Source: Isoetes taiwanensis
Taxonomy: Eukaryota; Streptophyta; Lycopodiopsida; Isoetales; Isoetaceae
NCBI GenBank assembly: GCA_021234155.1
Contig: JAJEKV010000010.1
Coordinates: forward strand, 21,788,833 to 21,852,832
DNA length: 64,000 nucleotides
Direction of reading: 5' to 3'
Shown here: piece after piece, positions 37,014 through 48,656 of the stretch
Layout: the number at the start of each line of letters is the position of its first letter
How positions within the stretch are numbered: position 1 is the first letter of the stretch
Translations under genes and position numbers: made by a program
The notes under the pieces: generated by a model
What the model was told of the DNA's origin: nothing
What the model saw: only the letters and a program-made list of their open reading frames with translations
Databases searched by the model: none

Positions 37014-37210
37014 TTTAGTTATGTTTTTTAACCTTCACTTTGTTCCTTTTTCACGTTGGAGACAAAATTCAAAAAGGCCAAGTCGTGGACTTAAATTATG
37101 TGTATTGCAAATCTTTAGTTATGTTTTTAACCTTCACTTTGTTCCTTTTTCAAGTTGGAGACAAAATTCAAAAAGGCCAAGTCGTAAACTTAAATTATGT
37201 GTATTGCAAA
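37014..37210. repeat. Two-unit tandem repeat (about 99-base period)
   Basis: The unit from tctttagttatgttttt to taaattatgtgtattgcaaa occurs twice with about four differences. Confidence 0.9.
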
Positions 37211-38404
37211 TAAAAGTATATGGGCCACCTTATTTTTTTCATGCATAGATTCCACATTGTCGTGAAAAGTGTCATCTCTTCTCTTCTAGTTGATTTTGAT
37301 GTGACTGTTTTAAAAGCATTAGGGCATCAATGTTACATTATCTCTTCGTTTCTGTTTGAAGGAAGTTCATGGACAAATATTTTGCTTAACCTTTCAAGTA
37401 TGCAGTACCCTATATTCTGCAAAATGCTGGCATAGGACACCAATCCCACGTGCAATCGCTGTTTGGAGAGATGGGTCAGCTTTGAGTTGTTTATTTCTCT
37501 TTGATATGGTGTATATGGAATCTTCTTATAAGCATCAGAATCTTCTTGAGGACCCATTTCTGTACTTCGTGATTTGCAATGCATTGCTTAAGATTACCTT
37601 AGAGTATCTCATCTAATCAAATGAACAACAGTTCTATATTGCTCTTATTTCAGAATGACTTTAATCCTCAACTGGAGCTCTTAGCGTAAGCTGTCACATG
37701 AAATTTAGTGATTGTTGGGATCCATGTCCCTTAAGTTTCTTCTTACAAATCCATTTGCCTATGTGAACTCCATGCATATTGTGCATGAGAGAACTGTATT
37801 CAAAGCTTCTTATTAATGCTTCACTAAAGGATTACCCATTCAAATGTTAACAAAGATGGAAAGTAAATATTTACTTTGTATGTTTGCAAGGAGATTCTTC
37901 AATGCCAAACACTATGCATCTTTCAGCCTAGATCTGTTCATTAGCCTGCATCCCAAGTAGTCCAACAATTTCGTAAGGCATAGGAGTCAAGATTAATTTA
38001 TTAGACTGGGTCATTAGCTGTTAATAACCCTGGTTAGATGAAAAAGCTTCTGAGCATAGAAAAATGCAATAATCTGAAGTATGCAGTGCAGTATAGGACA
38101 TACGTTAAATAGAAGCTAAGACAAACAGTAAAATCCAAAATATGGCCCTGTTTTATGTCCATCACCTTGTAAGCCTATGAGAAGAAGCTATAATTGCCAC
38201 TATGAAGCAATCTAGTAATGGATATCCTAAGAAGCAAATAGGAGAAATCCACTCTGTAGTTACAAATTGAAGTTTAAAATGTAATTATTCCTAGCTTCCC
38301 AAATCCATACTCGGCCGCTTGTTCTGTATCCTATTTTTCTTTCACAAAGGAATATTCTGTGGCCATGCAATTTGAAGCGTAATAATGTACCTTTATAGCT
38401 TGGT
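37211..38404. other. No gene seen
   Basis: AT-rich sequence with scattered short open frames lacking recognisable motifs. Confidence 0.5.
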
Positions 38405-38475
38405 GTTGTGAGTTAATGCCGTCTTCGGTATACCACACATTCCATTCCCATTTTAGGCAACAGAGTTTGGATCTG

Positions 38476-38877
38476 CTACTTGCTTCTCATTTCAATGAAA
38501 ACATCATCATCTTTATCATGAGCTATCTTTATCATGAGCTGGTAAGCATCATCAGCTTTATCAGTCTTACAGGGAATATGGCTCAAGAGTGTATATGTGA
38601 AAGCATCAGTTTTAATACCTGAATCTAGCATATCCTTCATTAGCTCTTGTTCCTTAGGTAACCTCCCAACCTTGCACAATCCATCAATTACTGCATTATA
38701 GGTAACTACATTCAGGAAACAGTCCCTTGCCACAATGCAGATAACTTCTTGCATCTTAGTTGCATTGAGTGCTGCCATTCGGGATAGCATAGAACAGTGT
38801 AATGGATATATTTGTTTCAAGAGGCAATTCCGTCTAGGATCTTGTTTCCAGCTGTTTCCTTTCTTCTGCTTGGGCAT
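38476..38877 (-). pseudogene. PPR protein fragment (P-type repeats)
   Basis: The minus-strand frame contains NVVTYNAVIDGLCKVGRLPKE, then MLDSGIKTDAFTYTLLSHI and KADDAYQLM: nearly two 35-residue P-class pentatricopeptide repeats. Such proteins bind organelle RNA. The frame has only these repeats, between unrelated ends, and no transit peptide. The adjoining FIEMRSKQQIQTLLPKM segment is repeated 600 bases to the right. Confidence 0.7.
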
Positions 38878-38978
38878 ACCTTCATGATTCTATGCCTCAA
38901 CAAAACCTTGTAAGGTTTAAAATCTATACATTTGCCATATAAGTCCCTCGAATATTTAAGTATTTAGAAAGTGAAATT

Positions 38979-39206
38979 TTAGAAGTGAAATACTATAAAG
39001 CTTTCAGACATGAGTAGCTTGGTCTTATGAGTTAATGCCGTCTTCAGTATATCCACACATTCTATTCTCATTTTAGGCAACAGAGTTTGGATCTGCTGCT
39101 TACTTCTCATTTCAATGAAACCCTCTATAGAATCCACTGCAATATGTGCAAATCCACGATCCGCACTGTTACTAGGAGCCACAACAGTTTTGTGGAATTG
39201 AAACAC
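38979..39206 (-). pseudogene. Second copy of part of the PPR-linked sequence
   Basis: The segment 39019-39121 matches 38405-38512 (encoding FIEMRSKQQIQTLLPKM in the minus frame) with about 8% difference. The remainder shows no PPR motif. It seems to be a local duplication of the PPR gene piece. Confidence 0.55.
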
Positions 39207-39281
39207 CTTAGTCTTCTTTGTGCATCAGTCTTCTTTACTGTTCTTGGAGTAAGAACAGACATACATGTTACATAATTAGCT

Positions 39282-39450
39282 TATAGCAGGTGTAAACAAT
39301 ATGATGGCTCAATAAGCATCATCATATAGCAGTTGCAAACAATACGATGGCTCAATAAGCATCATCATGCTCTATATCTGACGGCTCAATAAGCATCATC
39401 ATATAGCAGTTGCGAACAATACGATGGCTCAATAAGCACCATTATGCTCT
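39282..39450. repeat. Short tandem repeats (gatggctcaataagcatcatc)
   Basis: Three to four units with the core atatagcag-ttgc-aaacaatacgatggctcaata and partial copies. Confidence 0.85.
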
Positions 39451-41590
39451 ATGCTCTGCATCTTTAGAAATTATAGCAGTTCATAGAGCCACAATCCATG
39501 TATGAATATAAGCGGAGACATATCTGATTTATTTTCATGTTTGAGGCCTCTTACAAGGCTATTTTAGGACCTGACACACACAATCGCATGCTGAAATTGT
39601 CTCATTCTTCTAGAGCTTGCTAGATTTTAACTGCCTTATTCTTTTCATCTGAAGCCTCTTAGAAGGCACTTCTAGGTGCTAATACACATAATAGCATGTC
39701 GAAATTGCAGGATTTCAACTAGATTTCACCATTCTCTTACTCGTTATATATATGCACCATATTTTACATGTTGTTGTTTACCTGCATATGCTTTTGTTGT
39801 AATCAAGGATAAACTGTAAAATTGTTTGTTATGGAAGAAATTGCAAGTATTTATTAGCCAAGCTAATGTTTGCACTGGGTGTTTTGCCAGGCAAGAAATT
39901 ACTGGAGCAACTTCTGTATTCATGCATTTTTACATACTCTAAAGCTTGATTGCAGCTTTTTGGGATAACAATTGAATTCTGTTGTTGTTAAAGGCCTCCC
40001 TCAGGAAGCAGCATCTTGAAGATTGTAAGCATTTTTCAGATAACCTTTTGGTTGCAATTGGACGTTCTTGACAAGTCTCAGGCATGTTATTTTGTACTAT
40101 CAGCAGGATATGCCATGATATAGTTTCATAGCCACCTTTAATAGCATCTTCAGCTTTGGAAAGTGCTTAGCCCAGGACGCAGCATTGTTTGCTTGTAACG
40201 TTTATTAAGTGTGAGTCTATTTACCATAGTATCATTGTATGAAGGCCTCAGATGTCTCGATCGTCGAATTTAATCATGCTTTTCTTTTTTTTTGAATATT
40301 TATTCATTTTTACAGGTTTTTTGCATCTTTGGACTATCAGCTAAATGTCATTATTCTTTATTGCTAAGTCTACCAGGCTAGTCTTCTCTCTATTTTCCAG
40401 ATCTTTGAAAATGGGTACCCTTTTGATCCTTATCAAACCCTTCGAAACATAGTAACAAAAAGTGCATAATAACGAAAAGTGGAGTATGTTCAAGCCACCG
40501 TTTGTAGCATCTTCAGCTTGACAAGTGTTTAGCCATAAGGCATCTTTTGTAAGCAATCCAGTTCTTTTACTACAGATCTAACTTTTAGAGAGGCTGTCGA
40601 TTTTTTAATGTCCACTACTCTTCTTTTGCTTATACTGTCAAAATCTTATGCAAGACTTCCTTTGTACCTTTAATTTTTTCTTATTGTATTATTGGATAAT
40701 CGTAATCACTTATTCCCTACATTGTGACAAAAAAATACTAATTGTTCATAATGGTAATGACTTATTCCCTACATTCTTATTGCATCACAAAAAAACAAGG
40801 AATACAACACCTTGCAACCATCTCAGAGGGCATCACCACCTACCAAGCTTCCATATTGCACATCAGTTACAACTTGACCATAGATGAATGTCTATCTCTA
40901 AACAAGCAGTCGGGACAACAAATGATGACAACGCTAATGAAATTATACAACTACGATCATAAAACAAGAAATCCAATGACCATCAAAAAGGCGACATATG
41001 TTTTTGATGACAAGCTTGCCTTGGAATTGTTTAGAAACATTGGCTTCTTTCCGGACCTGCCGTGTGATGAGAGTTAATAGCCTTACAAACTTCGCTTCCA
41101 TATTCCTCACATGTGCTTAAACTGTTAAACATAACACGGTACAATTTTGATCCCAATCACAAATGCTATTTTAATTATTATAAACACACCTAAGCTAAAA
41201 CTAAAGAATAAGGAAAAAACAAAAACATCTACAGCGGGGCATCATCTAAACTATCAAAACCGCATATGCTATTTCAACCATGGACAATAAATTTCAATAC
41301 AATTTTGTCCTAATACAAATATAATTCAATTGTTCTTTCTTATCCAATTACCATGCCCTAATTTTCCCAAGCCTTTTTTTTCTATGGCCTCTGGCCTGCC
41401 TTTTTGCTAGTTTTTTTTATATCTTATCCACACATTCAATACACCATACAACACACATGCACACATATAACACACATAAACATATTCTACTCACAAAGAC
41501 CTAAGTCTACACTCAAATCACCTCCACTAACTATTGATTCAACGAGTTAGTATTTGGCCAGTGCAATGATTTGGTTTTTCCCAAAATCAT
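39451..41590. other. No gene recognised; one 111-residue ORF
   Basis: The plus-strand ORF 40742-41077 encodes a Thr/Asn/Tyr-rich protein ending GFFPDLPCDES, with no family resemblance I know. The rest is AT-rich and non-coding. Confidence 0.4.
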
Positions 41591-41602
41591 GCTCTGATAC
41601 CA
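41591..41602 (-). other. LTR-retrotransposon primer-binding site (initiator Met tRNA)
   Basis: gctctgatacca is TGGTATCAGAGC on the minus strand. It lies one base from the TG start of the LTR at 41604. It shows that the element's internal region lay to the left, where only a short leader-like stretch remains. Confidence 0.85.
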
Positions 41603-41603
41603 T

Positions 41604-43133
41604 TGTGATGCTCCCTGAATATATACGGCACTCCAGACGTATACACACGGGGACTTTCCCCTCCCATGGCAATCAACTCACCATGAGCAGGGCCCTCCGT
41701 CTAACTCGGACCATCCATAGACAGATGGCCGGGTGAAGAACACGGAGGTGTCATTCGGCCCACGCCTTCAATGGTACTCCTAAGTCGCGGAAGCGTGAAT
41801 ACATGTTAGCATACAACATAAATCATACATAATAAACCACCACGAAGGGTGGCACATCCATCCCAGTACTACGAACATGAAGGTGCATCTAGTCCTAAGT
41901 AAGACAACCCAAACCCCAGGTTCTACCCCGGCTCAGACTCCTGTGAGGAAGGACCGACGGTTCGGTCTCAAGAGATCAGCAGACAGAGGTATAACCCGGC
42001 GTTGGCTGGCATAGAACAGTGGCTAGGGTAGTCCACTCCATCCGCCCCTCCTGTGCACACTTTGCAGATGAGCTGAATCAAGCTATGGTGCCATTGTGCC
42101 TTCCGGAGACGCAATCCCAAGGAATCACCCTTCGGGACTACTCCGGGTTACATCTCCCCGGTCCGATGAGGCAGGTCAGAGAGGCGTCTTCTCCCAGAGT
42201 CGCAGTGAATCCATGGGTGAGCTAGAGGACACGTGCCGCATCAGCGATCCCCGCATCCGTACCCAACCTACTCCCCTAACTTTATCTTCAAAGTACAGGA
42301 TGATCACACCACTGCACCCAGGGAGTGTCAGACCCATACCCGGCCCTCTACGTGACCGACTATCAGGCCTAGCTCACTATAGGAGTCCCCGTAGCCTTTT
42401 ATGCTCAGGCGAGTCCCCACCCCACACTTCATCACTACGGTCCCTTATCTGGTGCTTCAATAATGCCATAGATTCCACAGCTCGGTGGGATCTTGTGCAC
42501 ATGCCGCAACTAATGGGATTTATAGGGCGCTAACTAGAATCATACTATGATATATGAGCTCAGAGGTCTCTACCCCCCGTACTTCCCCCATTTCAGAGTA
42601 ATACTATGCAAAGAACCATCAAACCATCATCTCAGAGCAAGTGTAGAATCAGAAAGAAGAGCATCATAGCTTTCAAACAAGGGTTAGTCTCTATTGCTAA
42701 ATCACAGAGAGAAACAGGAACCATCACACACAGAGGTGCTTCAGAGGCGCTATTCTACTAATCACACCTAATCCTACTGACTAACCGTTAAAGCGACTCG
42801 ATCCGTTGTCTTGAGGATGATCCATCTCTACAGCTGTAGGGTTTTGGGGAAGTGCCTGGTTGAAGAGCTCCTGGTCGATTTTGGTAAAAGGGTTAACCTA
42901 GAATAGACTAAACTAGCAAAACCCTCCCTTGGCCAATCGATTCATGCCACCTGGCATTAATAATCAGCTAATTAGCTTAATTAGGCTGATTATTCCATTA
43001 ATTATTTAGCATAGCTAAATTAATCCATTTAGGTTAACCAACTAGGTTAACTATACCCCATGCCGTCATATATGTATAGCGTGATGTGTCAGTGTATTTA
43101 TACATATACCGTATAAATACGTGGAACGTCACA
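41604..43133 (-). mobile_element. Near-solo 5' LTR, about 1.53 kb
   Basis: The plus strand starts TGTGATGCTCCC and ends ACGTTCACA-like (gtggaacgtcaca), so the termini are TGTGA...TCACA inverted pairs. Two TATAAATA-type boxes lie at 43090-43120 near the element-oriented start. No protein coding is seen inside. The PBS is attached on the left, but no copia or gypsy protein follows there, so the internal region has been lost. No second LTR was found in the window. Confidence 0.65.
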
Positions 43134-43393
43134 GTAGCAATCTTGAAGAATAGAAAGTTGAGGTTTCAAACTGTTGTCCTCATGTCACTTTCGTGTTTAC
43201 AATATGCAGCAAATAGAATAGAATAGAATAGTTTTTTTAACGTCCACGGAGACCAATAGGTCATGGGGTTCCAAGGGGATTTGATATGAATGTAAAAAAA
43301 ACAATTCCTAAAACCAAACACCATATATCTCTAAGACAATCGAATAAGTTGTTATAAAAAAATATATAGATTCAAGATAAAAAATAATCGCAT

Positions 43394-43466
43394 TAGCTCA
43401 CTGGGTATATTAGTTAAAATAGTCTTATTAGGACATTGAATTATTTTGGTAGAGGTTCGAGCCCCC
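43394..43466 (+). ncRNA. tRNA-like pol III box pair, possible SINE head
   Basis: ttagctcactgggta resembles an A box and, 46 bases on, ggttcgagccccc a B box. Spacing and order fit tRNA-derived plant SINEs. I could not fold a convincing cloverleaf, so it is unlikely to be a functional tRNA gene. The SINE 3' end is not clear. Confidence 0.4.
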
Positions 43467-46400
43467 GTATTTCATATTCTAAAATCTTAGACAAAGCCAT
43501 ATAAAGGTTCAATATTCCCTCAAAACCTTAGTTGAAATCGTATTTCATATTTCAAAATCATAGGCGCCTCCAATCATAAATGACTATAAGCGAAACGAGA
43601 GGTGCTCACAGGCCCCAACATACAATCTAGGTTGTAGGTTTGATGAATCCGACGACTGTGGTAGTCCAGGGTGCACCTCGTTTAGAATATGTAGCAAAAT
43701 AACATTAGAAACTTAAATCTGGATTTGATGGACTAAGCAGTTCTTATTCTGATTATATAGTATTTGATTCTTATCGTGTGATCCTAATTACTAGTATTCT
43801 GAATACCTGCAAGTCATGAGCAAAGACACCATTCTTTTGCTATAGATGATGCAGTCTATCTAAATACCAAGAAATGAGATCTTTTTCATACTGACCCTTT
43901 GCAAGTTGTGATCTATAAGAAAAGTCCCATTTGATAAGATAATGATTATATTCAAGGAGGAAGTGCTTAGATACATCTAGAGAAAGTTTTGCAAATGAGC
44001 CCCATGATTTTACAGTTGGAGTACATGGCCGTGGAAGATTTACCTGCAGGGTATGCCCTCTTCTGTTAGCTAAATGTTCCAACTTGTGTTTGTTGCATTT
44101 CACGGTCTTTTATAATCGAAGGTAAGTGCTTTTTTTACTGTGTAAAACTTGACATAAAAACATCCTACATGCTTTTTTCTTAGAGATTTCGGCAATATAA
44201 TGCCAAGAATGTTCTACTTCTGTTGCTTGCAGCTGGGAATGAAATAACTTTTCAGAGATGAATGTTTGGCCTGCACTCAAGCTGCTCCATTGCATTACAT
44301 TTATTATGGAGCTTGAAGTTACAGTGTTAGTTTCAAATTGGAAGGTTTGCTTAAGACAAATTTTTTAACTCATATATCATATTATCCTATATTATAATGT
44401 TATTGTGTAAGTGTTGGACCCAGCCCTAATTTGGGCGGCCCAGATTTGATGAAATCAATGGAGGAGATGATGCCACGTCAGATTGTTTAAAATAACATGG
44501 TTTTTTTTTTCTAGGGTTAGCGAGGGCGGCAGTAGCACCTTCGAGCTGCTAGCTCCTCCTCCAGAACGTATCATCATATTTCTTTCATGTTACTGCAAGA
44601 ACAGAGCCGCCGGAACTCATTACTGATCTTCAATTTCTGCTTGATTTACAAGATTGAGGAATTATGAATAGGAAGCGCCAAGTTTTTACAATATGGTTTC
44701 GTTACCTACCTACCCCGGTTTTGTCGATCCGCAGTCATCTGTAAGTGTTTGCTTAGTATTTCCTCCCCTTCTGGACTTCTAAGTTTATGTCTCATTTTTC
44801 CTGTTCGATCGAAGCTCTCAAAAACATCTCCCTGTTTTTTTTAGGTTCTCAAACAAGTTTTTTTTGTGAGGCAAAAAGAAGCTAGAACTCTGGTACATTT
44901 TTCTTCCCCGCAATTGTATCTTATCCCCTGATGGATTTGAGTAAGTTATAACTACTTTCGGGATGAGGCTCTTATCTTTCCACTGTAGAAGCTAAAAAAT
45001 AAAGAAAATGATATCAAGAATCTTTCAAACATGTAGCTCTAAAATATGCATAACATATGTAGTATTAATTGCCATTCTGTCTGCAGAACAGCATCAGGAA
45101 TTTGCGCGCCTCCTGCAGAGATGCATCAGAACACGTGCATTTGCAATAGGGTTCCTTCTGGCATCAGCTATCCGTTGTTGTTTTTCACAAAGGGCCACGA
45201 ACTGGAGGGGCCACGAACTGGAGTGATTCGGCAGAGGATGTTTGAATAAAGCAATGTTTCTCTCAGCCAAAACCTTAGCCAAGTCCGGCTATGGCTATGG
45301 CTTTTGCAACTGAGTTTTGTGCAATGAGTTTTGTGCGCCTTTTGGAGAGATGCATCAGAACACGTGTGTACCGCCTAACGTCCAAGATAAATGCATAATC
45401 CATATCAGACTTGGAGATCCTATCTCTGCATATAACTCCAAAGTTCCTCTTTCGCAAACAACAGACCACATTTGCAAGACCAATGATGGATTTATCCTTT
45501 TGAGTTGTCCTTCCTTTACATGGATGTTAGTGTTTGGTCTATCTTACCATATCAACCAATAAGTTTCATTCTGCATTTCAAAATTCCTTTTGTCTTTTCT
45601 AACAGGGCATTGTTGATGCAGGTTTGCCATGCAGTTCTAAAGGGGATTTTACAAGTCACTACAAAATTTTACTGGTAAACATTCACAAGGTGTTGCACTG
45701 CTGGAACTTATTATAGGTACATCTTATATCCTATACCAAATCGTTTAGAGGTGTTGCCAATCTCTAGATTGTTAAATTTGTTCAAATAGCTAGCCCCTTC
45801 ATAATGCACTGCAATGTTTACAGAATGCAAGATTTCAGATAAGGTGTGATCTGGGCTAGCTAGGGCAAAAAAAGTCATATTGTTTATTGTCTTGAAGGCA
45901 TGAGCTACAATGGGAGGTATTGTAGCCATTGTTCATGCTAAGCAAAGTCAGATTTATTGCTCTCAAGATATTCCTTGGTTTCCATAACATGGGCTGTGCA
46001 ATGCATTTTGCAACAATGCATTTCGGAACGGCTGGGGTCACTGGATATTTGCTGCAGTTTTAGAGTAGGTTCTGTGTTTAGCTTCCTTCATGAGATGGTA
46101 GAGTACCTTCATAAGATGTCCAGAATACTGGTTCATGACTATGGCACACAACTAATCTCTGTAGGACTTTGCACCTTCAGCTATAGCCTTCAGTCAGTTT
46201 CAGCAAATAGTACCTAGCATTTGAATTGGTATCATTCTTTTGATTTGGAAAAATTATCTGCCGATATATTTACTGATATTAAGTCACAGGACAGACCTTT
46301 AGAGAGCACCAACAATGTGGTCAAATTTCCTATTACTCTTGCTGATTTTTCGCCAACAAATTCCGCAATGCTACTACCAGTTGAAACATCATCACTAGGT

Positions 46401-46840
46401 ATGAGAAATCCAAATTCTTCAGTCGCCCAAAGAACTCAATTTTCTGGAATCCTCCATATACTAAAACTTCTGCTACTGATCTGTATGCCAGGTTTGTTGA
46501 TATTGCATAAAGATGGTCTGACTCAGAACGACAAAAGCTAATTTACCAGTTTGAGTAGACAGAAGACCCTTTCCCACTGATCAAAAATGAAAGGTGAGTT
46601 GCTACTCCAAGTTGTGCAAGAAGGGGCGGAACAGACAAAGAAGCGAACTGAGGAGGAGAAAAGTCAGCAGGATCAGGACCAAGCCATCCCTGACGTACAG
46701 GATGACCCGAATCTGGTCAGGCGGAAACGGAAGAATACTGTGCACCGCCTGGGTGCCCAGTATAAATCCAAGCTCAGGGCAAAAGGAGGGGTGGCCAAGG
46801 GTATCAGCGGGATAATTCCATCCTTAAGGCCCGACACCCC
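43467..46840. other. Unassigned sequence
   Basis: It holds an imperfect repeat of gagatgcatcagaacacgtg (about 45117 and 45346) and a segment at 44410-44600 that could be an element end. The plus-strand frames at 46221-46541 and 46587-46919 are open but not recognisable. The latter directly precedes the histone-like segment in another frame. Confidence 0.4.
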
Positions 46841-47187
46841 AAGACTGGTGGGAAAACCCGTCTGGGAGAACAACCCCCACCAAAGAAGAGGAAGCACAGG
46901 TACAAAGCTGGTACAGTAGCATTGAGGGAGATCAGGAAATTTCAGAAGTCTACCGACCTTTTGCTACGGAAGCTGCCCTTCCAACGGCTGGTTCGGGAGA
47001 TTGCTCAGGAATTCGAGACGGATCTCCGTTTTCAAGTGCACGCCATCCTTGCACTCCAGGAAGCAGCCAAGGCTTACTTGGTGGCCCTCTTCAGGGACGC
47101 CAACTTATGCGCCATTCACGCTAAACGGGTCACCATAATGGTGAAGGACCTTCACTAGCATGCCGGATCCATGGGGAACGGTCGTGA
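46841..47187 (+). pseudogene. Histone H3.3-like retropseudogene
   Basis: One uninterrupted frame encodes [58 protein letters not shown] and [13 protein letters not shown]: the whole H3 histone fold without introns. Tyr in HRY, His and Leu in VHAILAL match the plant H3.3 rather than H3.1 residues at positions 41, 87 and 90. The N-terminal tail is abnormal and short (KTGGK ... PPPKKRK) and has no ARTKQTARKS start. The frame ends KDLH-stop at 47158, but one extra G, turning cac into cag-c, would restore the family's LARRIRGERA-like end to a stop at 47187. Two Arg codons there show CG-to-TG/CA decay. Loop 1 has the canonical H3 length, arguing against CENH3. Confidence 0.8.
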
Positions 47188-47451
47188 TGATGTAATCTTG
47201 AAAGATGTATATAAATCTTTGTATATCAATCTAAACTAAGTTTTTGACTCTTCATTTCTCATAGTAACAGTTATTTTTTTTTAATTATTATTTAATAATA
47301 ATAATAAAAGAAATAAATAAAAAAATAAATTTAATTAATTAACTGGCGCCTCGAACGTCGTGCCCATATATTAAAAGTGAGATTCACTTTAGGGTTTTCA
47401 TTCCCTTCAGTGTCTCTTTCGTTTTCGCTCCTCCTTCCTCCCTTCTTGGTC
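47188..47451. other. AT-rich spacer
   Basis: Contains runs of TTTTTTTTT, AATAATAATAATAA and TTAATTAATTAA, then a pyrimidine-rich leader before the next ORF. Confidence 0.6.
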
Positions 47452-48656
47452 ATGGACTATCCCAGTCGCCTCAAATGGTATATGGGTGGAGAGCAATGGG
47501 ATCCTCAAGCTCCCTACCCTCTTTTGGACCCAATGTTGTAGTGCAAGGTCGACCTCATCGACAACATGCGAACTCACCCTCATTATGCTGATTTTCTCGA
47601 TTTCTACAATGAGCACATCTTGCCCCACACAGAGCTCTTGGGAGAACCCGCCCAACCCTACCTAGACAGAGATATTCTGTGGTAGATGTTAGGCGATGAT
47701 GTCCATGCGGACAACCTCCTTCGCGGTATTGTCCGACGTGCTAAGAATGCCCCTATTCTTATCCTAGGACCTCATCGAATCTTCTTTGAGGCCCAGTTTG
47801 CACTCGCCATATTGATGGACAGGTACATCGAAGCAGGTGATACACCTTTAGAGCAGGCCAAGACTTCGCTTCCGGGGGATCCTATAGAAGATGAACTTAT
47901 AAGCTATTCTAATTTCGCTCGTTGGAAGCAGTTGGCCACGGAGAAATCCTTGCCTCGTACTAAAGGCCAAGCCCTAGCTGGTTTGGACACGCTTCCCACC
48001 ATAAAGGTTGGAGATCAGGATTATCTCTTGCTGAGTGATATTCAATGGGCATACCAGCATGTTGCCAATATGGGCAGACAAAAGATGGCTCATCTTCTTT
48101 ATGAATTAGCAGAATATTGCCAGGGTCAGGATGACTTCGTAGACTATTCCCGACCAGTTACCCGCCGGAGGTACACCGATTGCTCAATTACCATCCTCTT
48201 GATATTGAGCCCATCAACACATTGTTGTCTTTACGCCAACTCATGATCCAAGACGCTCCTTCGCAAATACCTGAGTCGGTTTTTCGTGCTACAGCACTGC
48301 ATGTTCCTAATATTAACGACGTTGTAGTTAAGAGGAAAGACGATCCAACAACGGAAGATCTTTGTGGTGAGGTCCAATATGCCCAGGAAGAAAAGGCTCT
48401 CAAACAAGAAGAGGAGTTGCCTGCAGATTTCGAGACTCAGTTGGCTTCGTCGACTCAATCCGACCTACCCAATTTGAAGTGCCAGCTGACCCGATTCTTC
48501 CTGTCTGCCTTCACCAGCAAACAAGTACTTTTCTTCACCAAGCCCATTGCACCAGAGGCTGGGGCAGCTATATGGATACTCAGGGCACTTTCTGCTACGG
48601 CAGGGCATAAGAAATTGGCCCCCAACACCGACCAAGCCATCCTGGTCAATCGTGAT
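47452..48656 (+). pseudogene. Unrecognised long ORF, broken, cut by gypsy insertion
   Basis: It starts at ATG in ttggtcATGGACTATCCC. About 400 codons can be followed with two in-frame TAG stops (47539, 47683) and one frame change near 48160-48180. Pieces include YADFLDFYNEHILPHTELLGEP, GPHRIFFEAQFALAILMDRYIEAG, GDQDYLLLSDIQWAYQHVANMG and LNYHPLDIEPINTLLSLRQ. It is richer in G+C than its flanks. The right end is lost where the LTR begins at 48657. I do not recognise the family; a gag-like protein of another retroelement is possible. It shares a pyrimidine-rich leader and high GC with the ORF at 32735. Confidence 0.5.

Noticed and set aside
39282-39450. CRISPR-like array
   Set aside because: Units are contiguous diverged tandem repeats without unique spacers, in a plant nuclear sequence.
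42019-42533. Plus-strand ORFs inside the LTR at 41604-43133
   Set aside because: Composition is Pro/Arg/Ser-rich with no motif; the region is better explained as an LTR of an element on the other strand.
43394-43466. Functional tRNA gene
   Set aside because: The A- and B-like boxes are present, but no acceptor or anticodon stems could be drawn.
46841-47187. Centromeric histone CENH3
   Set aside because: Loop 1 has the canonical H3 length with DLRFQ, and the frameshifted end resembles RRIRGERA. Plant CENH3 usually has a longer loop 1 and a different C terminus.
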